Shown one piece after another: positions 11,901 to 24,244 of a stretch of 64,000 nt of DNA. The notes under the pieces were generated by a model. It was given only the letters and a program-made list of their open reading frames with translations. It did not search any database and was not told the origin of the DNA. Location: NCBI RefSeq assembly GCF_019097595.1, contig NC_080711.1, positions 9,391,928-9,455,927 on the forward strand, written 5' to 3'. The position numbers and the translations under genes are program-made. The stretch's first letter is position 1, and the number at the start of each line of letters is the position of its first letter. The DNA is from Hemibagrus wyckioides (Eukaryota > Chordata > Actinopteri > Siluriformes > Bagridae).

Positions 11901-14900
11901 AAAGAGGACTGCACTTAAGCTGACCACACTATTTCAAATAATATTTATGTGAATCAGAAAAAAAGTAGCCATTAGGATAGGTCTAAGACAGAATGAATAT
12001 ACTGCAGCACAGAACATTAAAATGTAGGACAATGACAGATATATGAAGAGTATTGGCAGAGCTTCTTGGCCACACATCACATTCATTTTTGATTCCCGAA
12101 GAGTGCTCGTAGATTAGTGCAGGTATTCTGGCAGTGATGGCTGCACTCTCTTTTAATCTCTGTTAGCTTTTATCAAGAACAAAGTGTCCTGCTGTAGTGC
12201 ACTGCTTTTTACTACACTGTGTGGGTGGAATATTTTATCACACACAGCGGCATACCTTGAACAAGACAGATAGACAGACATGCATGGTTTACCAGTTGTA
12301 GGCAAGCTGAAGCTGCAGACGGGCATGGTCGGCGGTTTCTATGGTGATGATGTCAGTGCAGAAGTCAGGCCCGAGGAGAAGGCAGATGGCCTTAATGACG
12401 TTGGGCCGCTTGGGCTTGTCTCCAGACAGAGACAGAACCGTGAACTGCTCTTCCGGGCCCAGCATCACCAAATCAGGCCCAAACACCACCCTAAGACAGA
12501 AAAGATGAAATTTCTTTTAAAGAATTTTTATTTTTAAGCACAGCCATTAATTTATTTGCCCTCAGTAGCTGCTTAATCCGGGGAACACTGGGTGCAGGAT
12601 GGGAATATACCTTTCATGGGATGTTCTGTCAGTCCATCACAAGAGACCACACATACACATTAACACACTCAGTCACACCTTACATTAGGGCACTTTATAG
12701 AATAATAGCTAATTATACTTTAGGATAAAATCCAGATGAATTACATTCTTAAGAATGTGTTCTTTGTTGTACAGTCTTGGCTTCATAGCTGAGATTAGAA
12801 CAGGAAACCTTAAAAAATATAGCGCTCTGGATGAGAGACAAGTATAGATGACTCCTTGTCGTTTTGTTGCTTGTTTAAATAGCCGGGTAACCACAGTGAC
12901 TGGTGTATACAGTATACGTAATGTGAATGTATGTCATCCAAAGACGTGCTCCCTCAATAAGACAATAAGGAAAGGGTTTGCTGATAAAGAACCATTACCT
13001 GGCTTTCTTCTCTCTGTAGTCGTACACCTGCACTGCAGCATTATGGGGAACACGGTAGGACACCACTCTGGTTTTGTCCCTGGGTTCAGCAGCGGCATCC
13101 ACGTCCCGACTCGAGCGGCTGGACATTGGGTCACGCATATTGCTCAGCAACTTCTCCACATTAAGAGGGAGTTCCTTTTCCCACAACTCCTCATCGTGTG
13201 TCAGCATGTAGGTGCGACCAATGACAGCCCGCACCTGCACAGAGCATCATGGGGTACGAGAGAAAAAATACTTTTTATATAGAGTTTACATTTCTAGCAG
13301 AATTCAAACCAAAAAGTTGGCAATGGCTATTTATTCAATTGTTATAATGACCTCTGTACCTCATAAACTAACCTTAGTGCTGTTTGAGAAATCTTCATAT
13401 GAAATTAAAATATGTCGGAATATCTATTTCATACAACGTTTGCTAGTGATGTCATACATATGCAAATTGAAATGCTTATCAACTAACAATTATTATTCTG
13501 CTGCATTTCACTGTATTCTCAATTTAAGACAACCGCTTTCCTGGAGCTTTTCAGTGGAAATGTCAACCAAGATAAAAATTCCCAGTTGGAAACTCAGCAA
13601 GATCTGCCATGCATGTATGTACAGTACAATAAAACTGTTCTAGCTTTCGAGCTCCTGGTATGGGACCCTAGGACTCTACTGTAAAACGGCATGTAAGTGC
13701 AACTGAATCGTGTAATTTCTTCAACTATTCACAACAGGCTATTAACATGATAGTAACAAATCTTCCACTCACTACAGAACATGGTCAAGTTCTTTAAAAA
13801 AAAAAAAAGCACTGGGTGGATCTGACTATTCCTAAAACATTTCATAAGCTATTATAAGCTGTGTGTGGGTGTGAACTCAGACCTGTAAATGCTTCTGTTG
13901 CACACACACTCAATCAGCACAACTCAAAGCACTAACCTTGCCGGTCTTGATGTCCCGCACATATATTCCTTCATTCTCGTCCAGTGGAATGGCCTGCCGG
14001 CGAAGCAGGACCTCTACAGTGGCAGGTGGGACATATTCAATAGGCCCTCGCAGCATCCAGCGGTCTCCCGGGCGTCTCTGTACAGTGGCCTTTTTGGACT
14101 GCCCCTCTTGCTCCTCTTCGTCTTCGTCTTCGTCTTCGTCTTCGTCTTCCTGTTGCTGATGCAGAGACAGGGGGAGAGAGGGGGTGAGAGAGAGAAGGAA
14201 GGAAGGGGAGCAAATGCAACGGCTGGAGATGGGTGGAGATGGACATGGCTGCATGTGAATCATGCACTGAGTGTGTGTGTAGGGCTGTATATGCGTGGTA
14301 ATGTGTAGATGTGTAGAACAAAGCAAATTTGTGAGGCAGAAATAATACACAAAATTATAATACGAAATAATGTAAAGCAAAAAGGATTAAATGGTTTGAT
14401 ATTTAACAAAAGGGGGAGGGAGAAAAAGATGAGGGTCAATTAATGAATCCCCAAATCCCCTTGAGATTAGATACAAAGAACTAGATCCTTTTCATTTTTT
14501 TTTAAAAATCGCTTCTGTATTCCAAAATCCAGATATTTTCAGATATTCAGTAATACGTATTGTTCATTCTAGCCTCAGTAACACTGCAGAAATGCATATA
14601 CTGGCTTTTCATAATGTTATCTTCTCATATGCCTGGCAAAGCACTACTGCATATTTCGTGAGGGTGTGTGGTGTGCTCATGGGGTGTTGGCAAAGCCGAC
14701 AGTTAAACATGCAAGGAGGATTCTGGCTAAACGAGTAGTGTGCATTTAAGCACAAACAGAATTTCACTGCTCTGTATCTTTGCTGCACACTGGCTGACTG
14801 GGATTTCACACAAGCCTGCCTTCTCCCTTCATTTTCTCTCATCATTTTCCATTAGGTCATCCTGCTGTCTGTCTCACCGCCTCTTTATCAGTGAAGGCCT

Positions 14901-17900
14901 CCACAGCACGCAGCACCAGTCCCTCCTCTTCGGACAGAACGTAGACATCCTGAATGCCGTTCTCCAAATGCTCACCGGGCCGCAGGAAGAACGAGCACTC
15001 ACCCTGAGAGAGAGAGGTAGATATTTACATATTTTTACATAATTTACATACTTTCAAATGATCAGTACTACACAAGGCCAATGTCGGTTCAATGTAATTG
15101 AATTCAATGAAATTCTGGAGTTAATGGATACAATTTGCTTTTCTAATCTTGGTGATTTACTTATTCTATGAAGCGCTGGATATTATTGTATTACATTCAT
15201 AATGTAGCCAACTGTCCTGCATCCTTGTCCCAAGGCTAAGATTTGAGCCTGTGTGTCAAGAAAACATAAATGCAAATTACTTTCACCACTCTCTTCTGTC
15301 CAAGCTGGGGCTTTCCATCTGGCCCAACTGGGTCCAGGATCACGCAGTACTCCCTGCTGCTCAGCGTGGTCACGTTTACAACCCCAACTACCTCCTCAGC
15401 CACAGAGGGGATGTGTGCTTCTCTGTCTGCGACCGTCACCAGCCACTCCTCCCCTGTCCTTCTGTCTCGCCCTCCTGCATCCCGGAATGGACGGAGAGCA
15501 CGCACATGCAGCGCATTCTGACAGAAAATGTTGGTAGATTAAACTTTAATGAAGTGTCTAAGAGAAGCCATGAGTATCTTTTGGTATGATACATTTATTT
15601 TGCTCTCTTATGGTACAGGGTGGTCTACACACGTGACCTCTCTATTGGACAGCAAATCCATTCAAGACACAATAAAACTTTGGTTTGGTTTATATGGCGA
15701 TTTTTGTATATACCAAAGGTCTATTCATTATGCGCTATTTACTATGCACTAATCAGTGGCAGACACATGAAAAATAAATAAACAAAGAAAATGCAAAGCA
15801 AAAATCCCCCAAAATGTTACCTTATCAGTGAGGATGAACGCATTCACAATGTCGATGACTTCCTCATGCACTCCAGGCAGGTATGCACCAACTTTACAGA
15901 CCTGCCACTCCTCACCTGACACACACACACACACACACACAATATATAAAAACACACACACACCCCAAAATCGTCATGTAATCAGGTGGCCAGTTATACC
16001 TGCATTATTCCAGCAAGTTCACATTAATATTATGATAAGTGCTGCTCAGGGTCTTTCTGAAAAGCTTTGTAATCACAAAGAAGTAAGAAGAATCCAAATG
16101 AAGGTAATTCTCAGTTTGTCTCCATTTTCTGCATACTTTTAACCCACAGAATGTTTTGAGTGTGTGCTTTTTTTGCACTATTCTACACCATTTGTGGTGT
16201 TATTATTCACACTGACAATTGCAACAAGAATTGTACTTCAAGTACCCGAATGATTCACTTATTCAACCAAAAAAAGGTGTGGAATGTTGTACACTTCATG
16301 CACTCATCACTTGCAGATTTCCTCATGTAATGAAAGAGGAGTGAGGATGGAGGAGAAAATATTTTCAAGATTGCTAATGACACACCGGGAAGAAAACATC
16401 TCCCAAATGTCTTTTAAATTAGAACATTTTGCATGATTTATTTTCAACATTCGACTTACAGGGGTTGGACAATGAAACTGAAAGGCCTGGTTTTAGACCA
16501 CAATAATTCATTAGTATGGTGTAGGGCCTCCTTTTGCGGCCAATACAGCATCAATTCGTCTTGGGAATGACAGATACAAGTCCTGCACTGTGGCCAGAGG
16601 GATTTTGAGCCATATTCCTTGCAGAATAGTGGCCAGGTCACTACGTGATGCTGGTGGAGGAAAACGTTTCCTGACTCGCTCCTCCAAAACACCCCAAAGT
16701 GGCTCAATAATATTTAGATCTGGTGACTGTGCAGGCCATGGGAGATGTTCAACTTCACTTTCATGTTCATCAAACCACTCTGTCACCAGTCTTGCTGTGT
16801 GTATTGGTGCATTATCATCCTGATACACAGCACCGCCTTCAGGATACAATGTTTGAACCATTGGGTGCACATGGTCCTCCAGAATGGTTCGGTAGTCCTT
16901 GGCAGTGACGCGCCCATCTAGCACAAGTATTGGGCCTAGGGAATGATATTACAGCCCAAACCATCACTGATCCACCCCCATGCTTCACCCTGGGCATGCA
17001 ACAGTCTGGGTGGTACGCTTCTTTGGGGCTTCTCCACACCGTAACTCTCTCGGATGTGGGAAAGACAGTGAAGGTGGACTCATCAGAGAACAATACATGT
17101 TTCACATTGTCCACCGCCCAAGATTTTCGCTGCTGGCACCGTTGAAACCGACGTTTGGCATTGGCACGAGTGACCAAAGGTTTGGCTATAGCAGCCTGGC
17201 CATGTACATTGACCCTGTGGAGCTCCCGACGGACAGTTTTGGTGGAAACAGGAGAGTTGAGGTGCACATTTAATTCTGCAGTGAGTTGGGCAGCTGTGGT
17301 TTTATGTTTTTTGGATACAATCCGGGTTAGCACCCGGACATCCCTTTCAGACAGCTTCCTCTTGCGTCCACAGTTACTTCTGTTGGATGTGGTTCGTCCT
17401 TCTTGGTGGTATGCTGACATTACCCTGGATACCGTGGCTCTTGATACATCACAAAGACTTGCTGTCTTAATCACAGGTGCGCCAGCGAGACGTGCACCAA
17501 CAATTTGTCCTCTTTTGAACTCTGATATGTCACCCATAATGTTGTGTGCATTGCAATATTTTAAGCAAAACTGTGCTATTACTCTGCTAATTAAACCTTC
17601 ACACTCTGCTCTTACTGGTGGAATGTGCAATCAATGAAGATTGGCCACCAGGCTGGTCAAATTTAGCCATGAAACCTCCAACACTAAATTGGCCAGTGTT
17701 TCAGTTTCATTGTCCAACCCCTGTATACTACTGCTTAGTAAAAACTGTTATTGCTCCATTTAAGACAATACTACCCTTTTAAAATTCATATGCTAGATGC
17801 TAAAGTACACAGTGCATAGTGTATAGTATGTCATTTGAGAGATTTTTTTCCTTGTGTGTGTGTGAGACAGTGCAATTTTTTGTGTGAGACTGCCTGTGTG

Positions 17901-20653
17901 TGCTAGCCAGTCTATCTATGTGGAGGGAGTGCATGTGTGCGTGCATGCATATGTGCTAACCAGTCACTCTGCGAACTCCAGTGCGGTCCACACCCTCTTT
18001 ACGAGCTCGAAGGCGAATGGCCTGGTTCTCTCGAATCACTGTGGCTTTGATGGTCTCCAGGACGGCCACCTCTTTCCTAGGGATGTACGTTCCTGACAGA
18101 TGTCAGAGACCACAGGGTTAGCCAGGGGCAGCATGTTTTATAGGATATACAACAAATTACACCATACCACGTTTAGCCAAAAAGTGCTAGCAAACATCTT
18201 AATATTATTATACAACCTATAAAAGAAAAAAAAAAAATAGTGATTTTCTCGCTTAATACAAGTGAATTGTTGAAGTACAGAGAAGAATGGCAACCTGAAT
18301 GCTGGTTTTAGTTTGAGGAGGTAAAGAAACAAAGAAAAAACAAATAAAAGCAAAAAGCCACCTGGCCCTTCAAACAGCCACTCGTCTCCAGCCACTCTCT
18401 TCTCTCCATTTTCTTGCTCAAAGTCCAGAAGAGCCTGCAGCCTTATAGCTGTGTCGGGATACACGATCTGCAGTGGAGTAACTTCCTGTTAGAGAGAGAG
18501 AGAGACAGAGAAAGAAAGAGAGGGAGAGAGGGAGAAAGAGATTATATATGGATACATTTATTTTCATTAAGTCAATTTAAAGAGAACAATTAAAGAGGTT
18601 CAGCCACCTCACAAAAACCACTTCCTGTGTAAATTCTTTCACTCACTCTCTCTCTCACACACACACACACACAAGTGAGACTGAACAGGCACACCTTCTG
18701 TATCTCTTCTCCAGGGTAGAGTGGAAAAGGATCCTGGGTCAGACGGATCTCCAGGTCTGCATGGCGGAGTTTAGCTTGGCCTGCTGTGTCGAACTGAACA
18801 TGTCCCTCATCATCACGAGCTACCGGGTTCAGGATCACACAATAATGGCGAGGAGGCACCATGGTCATACGAGTTGGGGGAAAGAGAACCCTAAGAGAAG
18901 AGTAAATGAAATGTAACTAGATAAGCATTTTGGCTTTAAACACATGGCGTAACTAAAACTAGGAAAATAATCCTAGAGGTACTGTAACCTAAAGATCTGA
19001 GGGTAAAGGCTATAGCTAGTGAACCTCTCCAACTATCGATAAAAGCTAAAACGATAAAAGCTACCAACCTGAACTCCATCAGAGAATATACGGTTTCATG
19101 AATAACTCAATCTCCCTTTAGCCATTTTCCTACATTTATCTTCAGTATCTATTACATCCCCATCAGGGTGGATTCAGAACCTATTCCAGGAATGCTAGGA
19201 GCACGGTGGGACGATTCATCCCGGATTTTTTTTCCTAGCCACTATTCACCTCTGGCAGGCTCATTCGGGATAAATTTAAATTATAGTTTTATAAATAGAT
19301 TTCAGTAAACTTGCTTTGTGACTTTGTCTATTGCTAAAACTGCTATACAAATTTTAAAAAATTATGTGAGGCTCCACACAGTGAATAACCAAAGTTCCTA
19401 GTACCCTGGAGATGTGAGGCCAAAATCCTACCAATTGTGACACTGTGCAGCCTCTGGAAACTCTTTGCTGACCCCAGCTACAAGCCTCCACATGTTACAT
19501 GGATTTGTTGAAAAAGGAGAATGTAGGTTTCCTCAGAACGTTTGACCTTTATCCCATTTTCTCTTCAATTTTCTGCTGTGTAACACACTTGAAGATGAGC
19601 GCTATCTGCCCTGTTCTGAACTCCTGAACTCACAGATGCCCATGATTATTAGGTCACTGTGATTGACAGGGGAGAGTGAGAGTATGCCACACCTCTCACA
19701 CCTTTGTGGCATGATCAGGATTCACACTTGAGATCTCCTGATTATAAAGCAAACCACGTTTCTGCTGTGATCTGATAATAGGTTGTATGAATTCCTCTAA
19801 AGAACACAAACCATTAAATGTTTTGGTTTATATCTCAATGAATGGACAATGGGAGTCATTTCATTTGGATTATGTGCTGAAAACAATGTTCTTACAGGTG
19901 TCGATTGTAAGCTTATATATTGTTTATAGACCTTTAATAATCGCAGAATTTTAAAAGACACCATGATTCACAATATTATCATGTACATAATCTGAATACT
20001 TTCTTTATTTTAAACCTCAATTTTAGTTTTAGTAAATTTTTTGACCCATGGATTAGTTTCATTTGGCTCTGCTCAGCTTTGTGTGTTTTCTTTAAAAGGC
20101 AAGTCATTAATCTGATCTAGTTTTAAAAGACTTTAAAAATCATAAACTGGTTCTTTACTAGCTATATAAATCATAGTACGGCCTTAAAGAATGGATTGCA
20201 AATGCATATTTTGACACATAAGAGTTTGTGTTTTTTTAGGGTTCAATGTAGGGCAGAGCAAAAATGAACACATAATAGAAACAAAGGAAATATTACTCAC
20301 GCAAAACCACAACCCTAAAACTAGTTCATACAGGAATAAAGACAGGCTTTACTTTTCTGAACAACAAAAAAAAAAAATTTTTGTGGGCTTGTGGAATTCA
20401 TAACATTTTTAACAAAGCACAAAGAAACAGTATAGCAAAATGCTATATTAGAACTGATAATCATTCAACTTTAACCTGGTACATGTGGTTACCTCTCATT
20501 ATCCTGGCGGATGTAGGTGAGGGGTCCAACCTCAACCCGAGCGATGTTGGTGTTCTGATCCAACACATGGATGTAGTGGTGTGGAGGAATCCTGATGATC
20601 GAAGTGTCGCTACGCTCGTTCTCCATGTGATTACCTGCAGGTCTCTTCGACAT
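8923..20653 (-). CDS. mvp: Major vault protein (mvp), complete, 16 coding exons
   Basis: MVP is the main structural subunit of the vault, a large cytoplasmic ribonucleoprotein barrel. Coding exons, from the start: 20493-20653, 18695-18890, 18362-18485, 17961-18092, 15821-15915, 15281-15517, 14878-15003, 13937-14155, 12999-13234, 12293-12490, 11649-11793, 11265-11476, 10513-10629, 10100-10226, 9540-9728, 8923-9048. Their lengths sum to 2,640 nt, giving 879 residues plus stop (human 893), and all junctions are GT-AG and in phase. Exons 1-9 carry the tandem MVP repeats (for example [20 protein letters not shown] and DEWLFEGP). Residues about 510-645 form the SPFH-like shoulder ([37 protein letters not shown]). 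Residues about 650-800 are the charged cap helix, and the C-terminus ends SSEEKP. An acidic Glu-Asp run at residues about 358-373 comes from a coding hexanucleotide repeat. A Tc1 element sits in the fourth coding intron. Confidence 0.97.
9221..9302. repeat. (ATAAT)n pentanucleotide microsatellite
   Basis: About 82 bp of nearly perfect ATAAT units in the last intron of mvp, between the exons at 8923-9048 and 9540-9728. Its uniformity implies a young and probably length-variable locus. Confidence 0.95.
12545..12690 (+). repeat. Degraded interspersed repeat ("cagtccatcac" family)
   Basis: It matches the family at 39600-39915 in the segment with CACTGGGTGCAGGATGG and CAGTCCATCAC followed by CACAC-rich text. 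It lies in an mvp intron. The class is not certain; such sequences are common 3' parts of fish LINEs or their derivatives. Confidence 0.6.
14110..14149 (-). repeat. Coding hexanucleotide repeat (TCTTCG on plus strand) in mvp
   Basis: Five or so tandem TCTTCG units read on the minus strand as alternating Glu-Asp codons at the start of the eighth coding exon. The human protein has only a short acidic stretch (EEGEDEEK) at this site, so this is a lineage-specific expansion in a loop between vault repeats. Confidence 0.9.
16459..17723 (-). mobile_element. Tc1/mariner transposon, 1,265 bp, nearly intact
   Basis: Both ends carry the same 25-bp inverted repeat beginning CAGGGGTTGGACAATGAAAC. The element is bordered by TA on each side (16457-16458 and 17724-17725), the usual Tc1 target duplication. 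It encodes one transposase on the minus strand, the same orientation as the host gene. It lies in the mvp intron between coding exons 4 and 5 and makes up much of that intron. The identical terminal repeats and single coding lesion suggest recent activity. Confidence 0.97.
16511..17537 (-). pseudogene. Tc1-type DD34E transposase with one frameshift
   Basis: The start ATG at 17535-17537 opens [20 protein letters not shown]. Helix-turn-helix segments follow ([16 protein letters not shown]), then the catalytic parts: LFSDESTF (first Asp), [11 protein letters not shown] (second Asp) and [11 protein letters not shown] (Glu, 34 residues later), ending AAKGGPTPY and a stop at 16511-16513. Near 16935-16945, just after VMVWAVIS, one extra base moves the frame, so the protein is split into two open parts. 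Otherwise no stops are seen. Total length would be about 342 residues, normal for Tc1. As it stands the copy should not make full-length transposase. Confidence 0.92.
19185..19355 (+). repeat. L2-like LINE 3' tail relic
   Basis: Text of the type TTCCTAGCCACTATTCACCTCTGGC, a GGGATAAATTTAAA run and CTGCTATACAAATTT corresponds to the 3' end of fish L2-type LINEs. It matches the copy at 41695-41880. It lies in the first coding intron of mvp. Confidence 0.65.
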
Positions 20654-20859
20654 GATCCGAGAAGGACGGGGCAGATGTTATCGAATCTGAAGTTGATTAG
20701 GTGATAAATTCACATTCAGTGATAAAACACTCAGCCAAAAGCTAATGGCAGGCAAGTAGTTAAGTCCTGACCCTTAGGCTCGGGTTGTATGCTTACCATA
20801 AGCCAGTGTCGGGTTTCTAGCTATACTAAAATAAACCATGATTACACCTTAAAATAAAC

Positions 20860-20865
<6 letters not shown>

Positions 20866-20941
<76 letters not shown>

Positions 20942-20948
20942 ATATATA
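20866..20948. repeat. (AT)n microsatellite
   Basis: An almost uninterrupted AT dinucleotide run with one TT slip near its right end, in the presumed first intron of mvp. Confidence 0.95.
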
Positions 20949-21706
20949 GGAATGTAAATGTACATGGGTTAAATAAATCAGCTAAGCTACTGTAAATGTC
21001 ACATGAAACACATTAATCTGTGATTTCTAAACATAAAATTAATTAGAAGACTTACTTAAATGCTTTTAGTTATATACTGAACTGAAAGAAAATGCGGTAA
21101 TGTAAATGGTAAATGTAGTTAAATGGTAAATGTAGTTAAAACCCAAATTATATATTATACTTGCTGGGCTAAATTTACTATAATTTTGCAAGTGCTCACA
21201 AAACCAGAAAAAAATAAGTACTGTTTACTGAAGTAAGGGTGTGTTTTATTTTCCTTTTTAGACTTTATCTGAATATGTGTTCAAAGAACTTTAAACTGAT
21301 TTCACTTTTTGAGCTGATTTCTTGTTTTGGGTCAGCTTTAAGGCCTAAGGCTATTGTATTTAATTAAGTCACTTCTCTCTTTATGAAGCCTGACATGACT
21401 CGATATTACTGACATGTGCTTATTTAAATTTATTAAGTTTTTTTACTATGTGTGAACACACAATTTTCTTGAGTAAATTTCACTCCAATATTTTATTTGA
21501 ATGTGTTGACAACAACACAAATAAGAGAATACGAAAGCTTTGCACACCAATATGATGTCTTTTAGAGGTTTGATCATTTAGATAAGACTTGCCTTTAATC
21601 ATCAAAGCATCTTATTGCACAAGGAAAATCCTGTCACTGGGCCATATAAAAAAATCTTTACAATGGGACACACCACAATACTTATCTACTCTCAGTTATA
21701 TGTGTG

Positions 21707-21782
21707 ATAAGGTTGCTATGGATCTGAAGAAAAGTCTAAGCTCTGTATCTTAGACTTTTCTTCAGATCCATAGCAACCTTAT
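21707..21782. repeat. Perfect 34-bp inverted repeat with 8-nt loop
   Basis: The left arm 21707-21740 (starting ATAAGGTTGCTATGGATCTG) is the exact reverse complement of 21749-21782, with loop CTCTGTAT. Transcribed in either direction it would fold into a 34-bp perfect hairpin. No terminal duplication or known repeat family was recognised around it. Confidence 0.95.
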
Positions 21783-23783
21783 GAATGAGTGGGTGTCACT
21801 GATGCAATCAAACTGTCATGTGAGTTTTATAATGACCTTTATGTGTCAAACTTGATTGCAGAACACTGAACAAATCATGTGTAAGCTTCTCTTTAAAAAC
21901 ATGTACACACCCATACCTGCCTTGCGCAAACCTGAGAATACAGGCTGCTGTTTGAGATAAAGCATTTTTCCCCTCTGCAGGATTATCCTTCCTCAAATGG
22001 CACAATGCAAACATAGATGGCTAAAGGACAGCGAGGTATTTGTTTGACTACCCGACATGTATAATTCATGCAAAAAAAAGGAAGGTGTAGTCCAAGGGTT
22101 GCAGATAGACAGGTGGTGCTTGCGTCATCATAAATCTAAAAAGATCCAATCACATTCTCCATGCCACTTTTACCAGGGTTCATGCAGACACTTTAAAGAT
22201 TAAAATGCTGGCGTACTGTCCTTTTGAGATTTTTTGACTTGTTAAGGGAAGTCATTCTCCAAACAAGTTCTTAATTCATATATTTATTCAATTCATTACA
22301 AAACTATATAATGACTGTTACCGTATCCTTCCCTTAAATTACATATAGCCCACAGAAACAGGTTTTAAACTGCAGTTAATTCGGTGACACAGATTAGGGC
22401 CCAGTTTCTCCTTTTAGTAATATTTTTAACAAATAAGAAGAAAAGGTAATATTCCATCCAATAACGCATTTCTGATTTTTAGAAAAAAGCCTTAAAGGCA
22501 GCTGCCACTTTAGAGAGTTATAGGGAGACACACTGACTGAATACAATACAGTTGATGCCCTTTTACTGTAGCCTCCGTAAAGCATGTTATTGTAAATATA
22601 TGAAACAGTGAACGTATATACACTCACAATAAAACGACACACCTCAACGCAACCTTTAATTGATATACCTGAGAAATTTCTCTTTCAACACAAGATACAA
22701 CCGTATGCTACGTCTATTTTCCGACACTGACTAACTTTCCTTAATTAGTTCACTTCCCACAAAACTGGCAAATCATCTATGACTCTTGAAATGTTATGCT
22801 CTCAAAATATCATTTTTTCCCATTCCATCGAAGTATTGTGACTCAAAAAAATGTATTTATATAAATGTAGAAAAAATATATATGTATACACTGAATATTA
22901 TAGCATTTTAAATAGTTTCCAGGTAAGACTGAAAGACTGTAGCATTGCATTTTGTACTGTGTTGCTCTTAAAAACCTCAGACCTTTTGAAATGTTTGTGG
23001 TTTTGTTTTTTTAAAGATGTATAAAATGGCAACCACAGTCTAAAGCACTTCTCAGCAAAGATCAGCTCTGTGTAGGTCGACATGCACTTTCAGTCTGTGG
23101 GATCACTACTGCACACTGTACCTGTCAATCATATCACTCTCTCTTCACTGAGCAGTGATTTCATGCTTACTCATTACAAACTGTACAAACACGGGAATAC
23201 TATCCAACTGCTACACAAAGCCTAGATCACTTTCGGGAAGACTTAATATCCGGATCCATGTAGAAATTCTGCAGCTGGTGTAATGTTAGTGATTAAAGAC
23301 TCAGGTTAAAGATAGGCACTTCCGCATTGTAAGCACTATAGCAACCCGAGGGGGCGTGTGCGCTACAAATGAAGCCTAACAGACTGACACTGGACAAAAA
23401 GGTTTAGAGTTTAGCTAATAGAATCTGAATGGATAGGCTATAATCACTTATATACATAAATAAGCTTCACTATATTTTCATAAATGATCAAGGCATTACA
23501 AGCCATACAGAGACGCTGTTCTTCCCACTTCCGTGTTTGCTGGCCTACTTCGAGTCTCGTGAAATTTAGTACAATTTTCTTCTTCTTATTTTTACCTTTC
23601 ACAAATAACCAAGCATTTCTACACCAACAAACACACCGCGACATCTCATCCTCATCATGAGGAACATCCTTTATATTACACGGAAATTCAGAATTCACCA
23701 GGTGAATGTAGATAAACGCAGTTTCGTTGCAGACTGTATAATAATATAAAAACAATAGATAAATGAAAACGCAGGTAACTTAC

Positions 23784-23960
23784 AGATTCGGACAGTTTTG
23801 CGGGGAAGTTAAAGTCTGCGTGGACAGATGACAGATCACGGAAAAACGCCCTTTTCCCAAGCTCTTTAATAGCGCTACGTTTAGGGGGGCGTGTCGATGA
23901 GAGGAGCGGGGGTGTGGCTTGGGATGTACACAAGCCCTCCGGTAAACAACAGACTTTGCC
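23784..23960 (-). promoter_or_regulatory. Probable mvp 5' non-coding exon and promoter
   Basis: A strong minus-strand donor (GTAAGT, 23778-23783) ends a segment containing CCGCAAAACTGTCCGAATCT. Upstream are GC-rich motifs (GGGGGGCGTGTCG, GAGCGGGGGTGTGGC on the plus strand). It is the nearest such segment 5' of the mvp start exon. The transcription start itself is not readable. Confidence 0.5.
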
Positions 23961-24244
23961 CCTGTTTTTAAGTAGGCTTCGGAATAACAGTGAGGGTGTC
24001 GTATGTGTTGTTTTCCTGTAGTCGGGCTGCTTGTGCGATTAAATCAGAACCCCGCACTCATATGAGAGTGAAACACAGGGGTAGGGGGGTTGTTGCGGGG
24101 GAAATCCCTGCAGTTGCGTGACTTCTCGTGCAATGAGCGACAGATTGCTGGGAAACTCTTAGCACCACATCAAAATAAAAGCCACCTCAAGGATCGGTTT
24201 CAGAGCTTTTATTTTTTATTTTTTGGAAGCAACACTACGATCTA

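Larger units (their letters stand above)
20687..23783 (-). other. Probable mvp intron 1 (5' UTR intron)
   Basis: A good acceptor (CTTCAG) at 20687-20692 precedes the start exon, and a strong donor (GTAAGT) at 23778-23783 ends a CpG-containing exon. The intron would be about 3.1 kb. It holds an (AT)n tract and a perfect hairpin, listed separately; no coding was seen. Confidence 0.5.

Noticed and set aside
13212..13643. 143-codon plus-strand open frame
   Set aside because: It spans part of an mvp exon in antisense and the adjoining intron; chance open frame.
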